Translations under genes and position numbers: made by a program
Part shown: piece after piece, positions 37,101 to 49,100 of the stretch
Layout: every line of letters starts with the position of its first letter
Numbering within the stretch: position 1 is the stretch's first letter
Notes under the pieces: model-generated
What the model was told of the DNA's origin: nothing
Database searches by the model: none
Seen by the model: only the letters and a program-made list of their open reading frames with translations
Origin: Serinus canaria
Lineage: Eukaryota > Chordata > Aves > Passeriformes > Fringillidae
Assembly (NCBI RefSeq): GCF_022539315.1
Contig: NC_066329.1
Coordinates: 1,959,072-2,023,071 of the forward strand
Direction: 5' to 3'
Length of the DNA: 64,000 nt

Positions 37101-40100
37101 CATCTAGAACTGCCCCTCATAAGTCTTAATACAATGATCTTTCATAGCTCTATTTCTCCAAAATATCCAGTCTTATTTGTGAGCCCATCCTTTGGAACTT
37201 GTTTCTAGCTCCACTTCTCTCCCAGCAATGTCTGTCCCATCCCATGGCGTTTCCAAGTCAGCATTTCTTATCTCAAGGTTTGCACACAGGTGCACACTGT
37301 GTGGGCCTTCTGTCAGGCCTGGAGAATTCCCAGATCCATTTCCCACAGTGCCCTGCACGCTGGGATCAGGGCAGGAGGGCAGGGATGTGGCCGTGGGAAT
37401 GAGAGCTCTCCAGGAGATTTAACAGCTGGGCTGGCTCCGAGGGGACACCAGGCTGGCTGGGCTCTCACCCTGCTAATTCCCTGCCTGCTGGGGATTACTG
37501 GGATGGAGGCAGACTGGGCAGGAGCCCCTGAGCTTCCCTCTGGTGTGGCTGCTGGCTGTCCCTGTCCCCGGGGTCTCTGTTCATCCCTGTGGATTCTGGG
37601 ATCTGCGTGGATCACCACCTCCTGCAGCAGAGGCCGGGGTCTGTAGCCTTTGGCTGAGGTGCTTGGGTGGGGTTTCTTAAAAGCTGTGTTTTATCTGATT
37701 GAAAGCCTTTCAGGTCCTCCTGGGAGCCAGGTCACCAGGGAACAGCTTTCATGGCCTGCAGGGGCACAGAAATCCCAGGGAAAACGGCCCTTGGGCACCT
37801 GTGCCTCCTCACTGCACCGGGGTGGCCACTTCCCAACCTTTGGAAGGTGGCCAGAGCCCAGGGAAATATTTTGGCAGCTGAGCATGGCTCTGCAAAAGCA
37901 GAAAAATGACAGAAAAAGCGCAGGGAGATGCTCTTGAAATGAAGTCTTTTCCTTAAGCTGAAGGAGTTCAAGGACTGTGGAACTGAATTTGTTTGTATTT
38001 ATTTGTCTCCCTGAAATCGAATCAGGAGCATGCTGTGGGTGTGATTTATGCCTGGGGTGCAAATGTCCTACTTTGGTCAGTGCCCAGAGCCTGCCACCGT
38101 TAATGAGAACTCTCGTTATTGATTCTGTGGCACCTGGAAGGATTTAAGGACTGACAGCAGGAGCAAAACAATTCCAGAGGGCATTTCCTCAGTGCCTGCG
38201 CCCATCCTGACCCGTGCCCCTGCTCTGCCCAGCCCAGGAGCCCCTTCCCTGGTGGCCTTGGGGGTGCTGGTGACACCGGTGCCACCCCTGCCTGTGTGAA
38301 TGCCACCTCTCCAAACCCTGTTTGATTTCTCCTTGGCAAGGGCTCACCTGGCAGAGCCTTTGCACCAGCTCAGGTGGCATTTCAGAGCCTCTCCCACACC
38401 CTAAAAGGTGTGTGGTGCAGTGAGCTACACCTCAGCTACACCTGAGTTACTCCTGAGCTACACCTGAGCTACACCTGATCTACACCTGAGCTACACCTGA
38501 GTTACTCCTGAGTTACTCCGGTGTCACCACCTGGGCTGGGGCAGCCAGCACTGGGACATCCCCAGTGCCCAGCCCTCCCCTCATCCCCAGCAATTCCCCC
38601 TAAATATATCCCATATTCCCACAAAATGTGTCCCATATTCCCCCCAAATATGGCCCATATTTCCTCCAAATATGGTTCATATTCAACCCAAATATGTCCC
38701 ATATTGCCCCTAATATACCCCATATTCCACCCAAATATGGCCAATATTGCCACTAATATATCCCATATTCCCCCAAAATATATGCCATATTCCCCCCAAA
38801 TATGGCCTATATTCTCCCCAAATATACCCCTTATTCCACCCAAATATATCCCATATTGCCCCAAAATATACCCCATATTCCCCTCAAATATACCCCATAT
38901 TCCCCCAAAATATATGCCATATTCTCCCCAAATATATCCCATATTTCTCTCAAATATACCCCACATTCCCCCAAAATATGTCCCATATTCCCCCAAATAT
39001 ACCCCATATTCCACCCAATATATCCCACATTGCCCCAAAATATATCCCATATTCCACAAAAATATATCCCATATTCCCCTCAAGTATGTCCCATATTCCC
39101 CCCAAATATACCCCATATTCCCCCAAAATATATGCCATATTCTCCCCAATATATCCCATATTCCTCTCAAATATACCCCATATTCCACCCAAATATATCC
39201 CATATTCCTCTCAAATATACCCCGTATTCTCCCCAATATATCCCATATTCCTCTCAAATATACCCCATATTCCACCCAAATATATCCCATATTGCCCCAA
39301 ATATACCCCATATTCCCCCAAATATGGCCCAGATTCAATCCAAATATACCCCATATTCCCCCAAATATACCCCATATTCCTCTCAAATAATCCCAAATTC
39401 CCCCCAAATAAATCCCACACGTTCCTCAGTTTTCTTGGCTGAAATCAGTTCCACCCCAGCCTCTGGAAAGGTCAGGAAGAGGAGGGAGAGCTCCTGGGAT
39501 CTCAGCTCCTCTTTGTTCTGGGCTGTTTTTTCCTCTTCCCTGCTCACCCACCCAAGCTGCTCTGCAAGCTCCCTCTGCCTCCAGCCTCTCCAGCCTCCCT
39601 TGCCCTTCCCCAGGGCTGTGTCCCCAGGGTCCCAGCCGGGTTTTGGGGTGCAGAGGCTCTGCTGTAGGGCCAGGGTGGGCACAGGGCATTCCCGTGGCTC
39701 CGAGGTGGAGCTCCCGCGGTGCCTGGGCTGTGCTCACCTCAGTGATTCACCGCCCTGGCTCAGGCTCTGCCTTTCCTCCCTTCCCACGGGGCAGTGGCCA
39801 AGTTTTGGCTCCTGTGGGAAGCAGCAGGAGCAGGACCTGTGGTGCTAGCACCCCAAAAGGTTTTTAACCCTTCAATTTCAGGGAAGGGGAGAACAACCCC
39901 CAGAAAGCTCTGCCGGCTCGGATGGAGAACGATCGTGTCCCGGGGGACCTGTGGGGGAAGAGCGACGTCCCCGTGGTCCTGAACAACCCCTGCTCCCAAG
40001 GACAGCAGGTAAGAGGCCGTGGCTGGGGCTGCTTTGGGTGGGAAAACCAAAAGTCCCAGGGTTTGTGGGCATGTGACCCATCCAGGTGGGTTCTCACAGC

Positions 40101-43100
40101 GCAGAGAACCTGCAGGGACGACGTGTGACCCCAAAAGCTGCAGGTGATGGATCCCAGAGCCCCGTTGGGCCGGGAGCTGAAGGGGCCGTGGGTCAGGCAG
40201 GGAATGGAGGTCACTGGAGAATGCTGCTCCTCATCTGACGTGGGATGGGAGCCCAGCCAGGGAGCAGGACGCCGAGGCCTCCCTGGGGACTGTGATCCCT
40301 TCTGGTGGCACCAAGCCAAGCTGCATCATTAAAGTCCTTTGGATTCATCTGATGGTAATTCAATAGAGCACTTCAGATAATGCCTTCCACGGTGCCTTTT
40401 CATCTCCTCACACTCCACCGCCATAAATTCTCAGGCTTCCTTGCCAAGAGGAGATTAACTCCACGTTTGTAGCAGAGCCAGAGACGTCAGGCAGACCCTG
40501 CCAGGCCACCAAGATCACCCCGGGGAAAACACGACGTGCGTGAGCTCTGCCAGGGCTTGGGCAAAAGGATCTCCCTGATGGGATTATCCAGGGCAGGACC
40601 TGGGGGACCAGACTGGAGATCACCTCCCTGCCATGGCAGGGACACCTCCCACTGTCCCTGGCTGCTCCCAGCCCCAATGTCCAACCTGGCCTTGGGCACT
40701 GCCAGGGATCCAGGGGCAGCCACAGCTGCTCTGGGCACCCTGTGCCAGGGCCCGCCCACCCTCCCAGGGAACAATTCCTAATTCCCAATCTCCCATCCAT
40801 CCCTGCCCCCTGGCAGTGGAAGCCATTCCCTGTGTCCTGTCCCTCCAGCCCTTGTCCCCAGTCCCTCTCCAGCTCTCCTGGAGCCCCTTCAGGCCCTGCA
40901 AGGGGCTCTGAGCTCTCCCTGGAGCCTTCTCTTCTCCAGGTGAGCACCCCCAGCTCTCCCAGCCTGGCTCCAGAGCAGAGGGATGGGTGGCCTGAAGAGC
41001 ACAGAGATTCCCACAGGATCATCCAGTGCCACCCGTGCCATGGCAAGGACACCTCCCACTGTCCCAGGCTTCTCCAAGCCCCAGTGTCCAGCCCAGCCTT
41101 GGGCACTGCCAGGGATCCAGGGGCAGCCCCAGCTCCAGAGCAGAGGGGCTCCAGCCCCTGGAGCATCTCCATGGTCTCCTCTGGGCTCCCTCCAGCAGCT
41201 CCAGGTCCCTGCTGAGCTGGCCCCAGGGCTGGATGCATTTCTCCTGGCAGTGCTGCATGCAATGACGTTCCCACGCCCTTTTGCAGCCTGGCAGTGCCAG
41301 AGACCCCTGGGGGACACACGAGACCCTCTGAGCTGGTGCTGATGCCCACACTGGGATAGCCCTGGCCACGCTGCAGGGCTGCACCCAGCCTGACTGGGAT
41401 CCATTTCCACCCTCCCTCACCTCAAGACTGTGGCCAGGTGTCCTGGCAGCACAGCCAGCCTCAGGCTGTGTGTCACCCCACGCCGGTGGCAGCACCCCTG
41501 AGCTGCAGCAGCCACTGGGGGATGGCCCTGGGCAGCCCCACGTCCCAGCACAGGGAATCCTGAGCCCAGGGACAGGTCAGGGCTGCTCCCTTTGCCCCAG
41601 CTCTGCAGAGTCTTCCTGCCTCCTTTGCTAAGCCCCAGCGTGTCCGTGTCTGTTACTATAAGCACTTTATAACCTTCTGTGTGCAGAGCTTAATTTCTCT
41701 CTGTGCTGGGGCTGCCAAAACCGCCAGTCTTAAGCTGCTATTAAACTCTTTATTATTTTTTTTTTTCCGCTGGATGCACAGCTTTCTTTTTATCCTTCTT
41801 ATCCCTGAATCCTAACGCCTGCTTTTCTGGAAGCAGTCTGGTTTTTCCCCCAGCCATTCCCCGGGGCTGTGTCAGGCAGCCGAACTTCTTTCAAGCAGCA
41901 ATAAATACTATTAACACTGGGGAAAGTCAAGCCAAGTGGGAACTTTCCTTGGGTTTTTTTGATGCAGGATTGGGTGGATTCACTTGGCCAGGTGGCGAAT
42001 GCTCACTGAGGCTCATAATAAGGTGCTGAAAGCCCCGCTGGGCATCGATCCCCATCCCTCTGCTATTTTTTACAAAACCACACCGCGTTTTTCGCTGGTT
42101 TCCCAGCAGCCCGATCCCCCCGGCCCTAACCCTGAGGATGCCGAGGCTGTGCCAGGTCCTGCTCCAGCCCGCAGGGACCGATTCGTCAGCAGCCCGAGGG
42201 CAACCGGGAGCTCAGTGCCCGTGTGGCTCTCGGGGGAAGCGGCTCAGAGCAGCTTGTGGGGGTGATTTGCAGCCGAGCAGAGGCAGGGGACACGCTCTGA
42301 GCCCAGCGGGGCTGATGCAGTCTGGATGGAAATGTCAGCACGGAGATAAATCCACAACCCGGCCGCTGCTGCCCTCGCCCCGCTGGGACTCGGCCGAGCG
42401 CTCCCAGCGCAGGGTGGAGAGCCCAGGACAGGAGATGTCCGCTGTCACTGTGTCCCCAAGGAGCCCCCAAGCGCTCCTGCTGCCGGAGCAGACAGCTCGG
42501 GAGCCGCGGAGTGCCGGCACGCTCCGGGTGGGAGCTGTTTGCATAACGCGTGTGCGCCCCGGCTGCCGCAGTTGTCTCTCGGCTTGTCCCTCTCCTGAGT
42601 CACCGAGATCCCAGCTGCCTCATTAAAACATGAAAAGATCTCCCGCAGCCTCCCTGGCACAGCGGCGGGCGAGTGTTTGGCTCCGGTTTCAGCACACACA
42701 CACACACACACACAGACGAGCTCACACACAGCTCCCTCCCAGGCTCCCCTGGGTCCTCTCTCTCTCCACAGCTGCTCCGGGATGGGGCTGTCAGAGCTGA
42801 CACCTCTGCTCCCGCCTGGCTGCTGTCCCAGGATTCAGCATCTCCGTGGGGCTCTCCCAGCCAGGGTTGTCAGGCACTGGATGTCTTGGTTTAAAAGGGG
42901 TCTGCTAAGGGAGGCAGGAGCCTCTCCTGAACTGGAAACTGTAAACCCCCTCCTTCAGAATTGTTATAAATTTGAAATTAAGGGGCTCTCAGGCAAAAAA
43001 TATGGGAGCGGGAATAACATCTGGGAAGAAAATAAAAATATAAAATAAACAATGCAATGAACTAAAACACTGACAGAGTCAGAACACAGCCTGACACCCT

Positions 43101-46100
43101 GTGGGTCAGGGTGCTGGCAGCAGTCCCATTGGAATTGTGGCTCAGCCCTCCTGCAGTGCCAGGGGTGGTTCTGCTGGGCAGGGATCCTGGAGAAGGGTGC
43201 ACTCTGCCTCTGAAGGTCCAGGGGAAGAGGCAGCTGCTGTTCCTCTGGGAATCCAGTGGAGATGCTGTTCTGGTGTCCCAAGGTCTCAGATTCTATCCAG
43301 GCAGGAATGCTTGGCTCCTCCCCCTGGGCTCACATCTCCCAGTGGGATGCTGCAGTTCTTATCAGCCCTGCAGGGACATTCCATAGCCTGTTATCAGCAG
43401 GTGTCTCCCCTGAGGGAGGACTGGGTGTGGAAGAGATAAGAAAACTGCCCAATTAACAGAAGATAAGTGCCACACCTCTACCAGATGGCAAATAGAATCC
43501 ATCTTGCCTTGCAATCTGGGACACTGGAACAGATTGATGGGGTCCCATTAATCCCTGGAAGTGTCCAAGGAATGCCACTCAGGGCTCTGCTCTAGCTTGG
43601 TGCTCACCCAGAGGTTGGGATCAACCACCTCGGAGTCCTTAATGACCCTCTGATCCCAGGATTCCAGCTTTCCCAGCTCCTGCAGGGAAAAGACAAATGG
43701 GGAAGGGGAGGAGCTTTGGGGGGGGTTGAGGCAGAGCTCTGCAGGCAGACAAGCACCAGCCCTCAGTGCAGTTCTGCCCCTTTGTCCTCCCGTGGTGGCA
43801 CTGTCCCCTGTCCCCAGGAGCTGTGCTGGCCCCAGGGCAGGGACTGCAGGTCAGAAGGCTCAGATTTGGCCAGATTTTTGAGTCCTCCATCCCCCCAGTT
43901 GCCCCGAGGACGGGGACATTGCTACATCTGCATTCCCAGCACGTTTGGGGGCCCTACCTGCTCCAGCAAGAAGTATTTTAGCAGCATACCTTGTCAGGAG
44001 ATCAAAACTCCCATTAAAAAGTGCTGGGTGCAATCAACACTCCCTGCCTGGTGCTCTCGGTTTCTGTCTGGCAGGTGAGGATTGGTTTTGGTTGCATTTC
44101 TGAGCTGTTTTCAGCACATTTTGCCCATCTCAGGGAGCTGCTCTGAGCAATCAGGCTCAGAGGGAAGGTGGCAGATTGTCCCCTTTGGTCCTCAGGATGG
44201 GTCAGGGAGCACAGGAAGCTGTTGGTGACTAAAGAATGATTCAATTCTCTTGGAAGAGTAAAATAAGCAGGGGAAAAAAAAATGACCAGGAGCTGCCACT
44301 GCCATGATTCAGGCTGGACTCCTCAAAATTGAAAAAATGAGTTTAAAAATAGTGGTTTTGCAGGACTACATCGAGGAGGTTCTTACTTACTGCTGGGTTT
44401 GAGCTCTGCATGAGGTTTTTTTATTTGGTTTCTGCAGCGTGCAAAGGGGAGGCTGAGATGTGGTGTGTGGACATTTGGCTTCAAGGGGCAGACTTTGACA
44501 CACTCCTTGGGAAAATCATGGGATTTGTGACATGGGGAATGTCAGAGATCCACAGCAGCACAGCCTGAGGGGTGCAGGGAGCAGCTTTTGGAAACTGCAA
44601 GGGCTAAAGAAGGTCCTGCTGAGGATTCAGCCTGTAAATCTCTGCCTTGCCCTCCAGCCTCTGTCCCTTGCTCCCAGAATATGTTTTCAGAGCGTGGCAT
44701 TACACCACGAGCCTCAGGCTGCTTGAAATCCCTGTTTTCCAGTGGGAAAAAAAAGTCTGGACTTATTGTAGAAACAAGAACTGAGCAAAAAGTTTGGCTA
44801 GCAGTGCCAGCAAATGCAAAGGTGTCAGCTCAGCCCAGGCCTCGGCCTTGAAGTCAGCCAGGATTGATTTCTCAGAGCTTTGGAGCAGCAGAGCAATCCT
44901 CTGGTGAAGTGGGAACCAGTCAGACCTGCAGCCTCAGCTGCTCTGTCATCCCTGTGGCTCCTGCTGCTTTCCCTCCTGAGCCAGGACCCTCTCCCACCCT
45001 GTGCTGGTTCTTTGTTTCTTTAAATTTGTGCTGCTGCTGCTGCTGCAGGGCTGACAGGAGCCCAGGAGCCCCAGAAAGGAGGTGACACTCTGCTGAAGGC
45101 AGGGCCAGCTCCAAGAAAACCAGATTAATTCAGAAGGGACACGAGCCCCAGGATTGTTGTAGGAAGGGACAGACCCAGTCCCAGCCCGGAGCTGCTGTGC
45201 AGAGCCTTGAAGTGGTGCCAAACACCAGCAGCTTTGGCCAGGACGCTCTCAGATGTCCCCTGGAGAGCTGCAGCAGCAGCACCGTGGTTCCAGCGATGGA
45301 ATTACAGCCCTGTGTAAGATCTGATTCCTGGGAGACAGAGCTCTGCTGCTCAGAGCCACTGCAGGCTCCCCTGTCCCCACTGGCAGGCACTGATGGCCCT
45401 TGAAGCTCTAAGTGTTGGGGTGAGTAAGGGCCACAGCAGAAAATGGTGGGTTTTATCTGTGAAAACGTGCAAAAAGGAGCACCTGTAGCCAGTTCTGCTC
45501 CTCACAAGCTCTGTGCTGGCTGAGGCTCTCCCCTTGCTGGCACAGAACTCAAGGAGAGCTGGATGAGCCCCTGCCAAGGCAATGTCAGGGAGCTGAGGCT
45601 GGAGAAATCCAACTGCTCATAATTCAGCAGCCCTTCCACTTGGATAATTCATCCATCCTCATTTCTACAAGTTTCCAGCACTGGTATCAGAGGAGCTGTG
45701 CCTTTGGCTTGCTCAGATTGATGCTGAGCTCTTCATTCTCCCAGGCACAGCTTGGCACCTGCAGAACCTGAGCGGGTGATGCTCCTTGGGAAGAAACACC
45801 CCACAGATTTTGGAGGAGAGTCTTTCTCTGGGAAACTTGAACACAGCATTCTCCACCTCTGTTTTTAACTCATTTCCCACAGGTTTGGCTGCCCCATAAC
45901 CAGACACAACTTCTTAATTCCATTGTGAGTCGGCGGCTCCGTTGTAGGATCCCAAATAACGCCAAATGCTGGGATAACACACCTTGTCTGGCTGTGTCAC
46001 CCCCAGAATCCACACACAGCCATCCACCATACACAGTGCTGTGCTGTTGGGACCTCTCGGCGTTTCTGTGGTCGAGATGACCCTGAGGTGTTAGAAAGTC

Positions 46101-49100
46101 TCTTTTTCCCAGCTCCAAGATCGAAGAAGGAGTCAGGATTCTTTGACTGTGGTTTTTAAGGTTGTTTATTCTCTGTTATCTATAACATTCTCTTCCTGAC
46201 CTGCTGAGGTCTGTCTAGCAAGTCGGTCCGAGGCACACTGACCACCCCGGAGGTGGTGTTATCTTTTATACTAAAAACTACCTGTGCTTTATTTACAATA
46301 ATTTCCCAATCCCTATCACCTGTGTTAGACAGTCAGTTTTTACTCTAAACCAATCCAGAAGTGTCACCATCCCACAGAAGATGAAGGCTAAAGAAGAAGA
46401 AGGAAGAAGGACAAGGCACACCCAAATCTCTCCATCTTGGCTTCTGAACCCCCATTCTAAAAACTCAAAATTCTACTTTTCTGTCTTGTAACAAGCTATC
46501 ATTCTGCTTAAACTTTCGTGGCTTGTAATTCCTCATATGAAGTTGATAATTTTTTCCAAGGGTTAAAATCAAAGGCACAGGTGTCTTGGGCTCTGTGCCA
46601 AGGTCTCTGAGCCCCCTGGCAGCCATCCAGGGCAGCCAGAGGGATCTCCTGGATTCCGACAAGGACCTTTTCCTGTGTTTTGCTGATGAGTTCTGACCTG
46701 GTGCCTGGTGTTCCCTCTTTTCCAGCCGCCGCCATCCGGGCGCCAGTCCCCGACCAAGAACACCCACAACGGGAGCCCTTCCAAGTGCCCCCGCTTCGTG
46801 AAAATCAAGAACTGGGAGACGGGCTCCGTGCTCCACGACACCCTGCACCTCAAAACTGCCATGGTGAGTAGAGCTGCCCAAAATTCCCTCAGCATTGATG
46901 AGTGGATGGCACCGTTTCCAAGATGGATTTACCCAGGAATGCAGAAGTGGAGGAATTCATGTCTGGGTTTGAACAGACAGGTGTCTGCTATGGAAGGCAG
47001 GAGCCTCCCCTGAAATGGAAAATGGAAATCTCCTCCCTCTGAATTATTATAATTTTGAAATAAGAGGCTCTCAGGTAAAGCTTTGGGGGTAGAAGTAACA
47101 GTTGTTTATTCAGGAAAAAATAAAAGTAAAAATCAGAAAATACAGTAGTACAAAAAACCACAGCCAGAGTGAGAACAGGAGCTGGCCCCGTGTGTGTCAG
47201 GGTGGCACAGTCCCATCCCAGGGGGGCTCAGGGTGGTGGCACAGTCCCATCCCAGGGGGGCTCAGGGTGGTGGCACAGTCCCATCCCAGGGGGCTCAGGG
47301 TGGTGGCACAGTCCCATCCCAGGGGGGCTCAGGGTGGTGGCACAGTCCCATCCCAGGGGGGCTCAGCCCTCCTGCACTGCCAGCTGTGGTTCTGCTGGAG
47401 CAGGGATCCTGCACAAGGCAAGAGTTTTCCTCTGCAGCTCCAGGGCTGCTGGAGATGGGCCTGCTCTCCCTCTGGGAATGCAGGGCAGCAGAAAGCTGCT
47501 CCTCTGGGAATGCAGTGGGCAAAGGCTGCTGGGCTGTTCCCAGGTCAGATTGGATCCAGGGAGGAATGCTTGGCTCCTCCCCTGGGCTCACATCTCCCCA
47601 TGGGATGGTGGAATTTGATCAGCCCTGCAGGGACACTCAGTGGCCATGGACAGCAGAGATCTCCTGGAGGGGAGGGTTGGCTGTGGGAGAGATAAAGAAA
47701 AAACTGCCCCATGAACAGCAGAGAACTGCCCAGCTCTGGCAGATGGGGATAGAGCACACAGCCCCGGCTACACCTTTCAACCTGAGACACTCCAGTAGGG
47801 TTTGAATTTCAAATCTGGTGCAATAAGCAGAGAGAGGGAAATCCATTTAGGCTAAAAAGGAAAAGCATTTGACCTCCTGCCAAGCTGGGGTGTGAACCCC
47901 ATCTCCCCACTGTCTGGATTAGGAGGGACAAGTGGTGACTGCACATGGCCTGGCTGTCACCACTCAGTGTCCCCAGCCAGCTGGCAATGTCCCTGTTTGT
48001 CAGCCACCACCACCCTCTGTGTGGGTGGTCGCTGACTGCCCCAGCCCAGCCCAGCAGTGCCCTGGTGGCTCCAGGACATTCCTGCTCCCTCCTGTCCCCT
48101 CAGGCCACGGCGTGCACCGAGCAGATCTGCATGGGCTCCGTGATGACCCCCAGCCCCCACATCCGCAAGTCAGAGGACACCAGGAGCAAGGAGGAGGTGC
48201 TGCTCCTGGCCAAGGACTTCATTGACCAGTACTACTCCTCCATAAAGAGGTGGGTGCTGCTGCTGCTGCCTGGCTAGCGCTGTCAGTAGAGCACGGGACT
48301 CAATCCCAGGGCGGTGGGTTCCTGCCTCACGTTGGGCACCATTTGTTGCTGTTCATTTGTTTGTTGCGATTTGTTGGGGGATCCCTGGGGGGGTCCTTGC
48401 GGTAATCCGAGTTTTTTCCTGGGCCTTATATGAGTCCAGTCTGGCTAGCTTAAGACTCTAGCCCACACGGACCCGCATAGACAAAGGTAAAAGACGAGAG
48501 GCGCTCTTCTCCACGTGGGTGCCAGTATCCTGTTTATTGGCTTGGGGCAGGACACAGGTGATGGTCACCCAGGTACAACAGAGGGCTTGGAGCTCTCACA
48601 CAGGAGGTTTTATACCCCAGGGGATGAGGGCGGGGGAGAGAGAACCGGAGCCAAAGGGATGGCACTGGGGAGGGGCGAAGCACCTGAGGGACAGACAGGT
48701 GTGTGTAACAGGGGGGGTGTGAGGGGGAGCCATGTGATGAGGGAGGGGGGAAACCCGCCACCAGTGCATCAACCAAATAAGCGATTTAGTGCAATACAAC
48801 AGGTCCTCAGTGGGCACTGGTGGCAGCAGGCAAGGAGACTCCACAGGGCTTCTGAGGGTGCTGATTAGCTGAGGGTTTATTGGGGGTCCCACCCCTGGGA
48901 GCAGCATGGTTTCTGAGGGAGAAGGGAGGGAGGGGGAGAGAGGGAGAGCCTAGGGAGAGAAGGGCCAAGAGAGACTTCTCATCACCCCCCACAGCTTAAC
49001 AGGGAGATTCAGAGTGGGCACAGAATAAGACTTGGGCCAGGGGTATTACAGATCCGTGATGCTTCAGGGGAGGATCACAGGCTTGGAATAAACTGTACAT

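Noticed and set aside
38502..39848. Long open frames on both strands, rich in Ile/Pro/Tyr or Gly/Ile/Trp
   Set aside because: They are translations of the 22-bp array in several frames, with no start context or homolog recognised.
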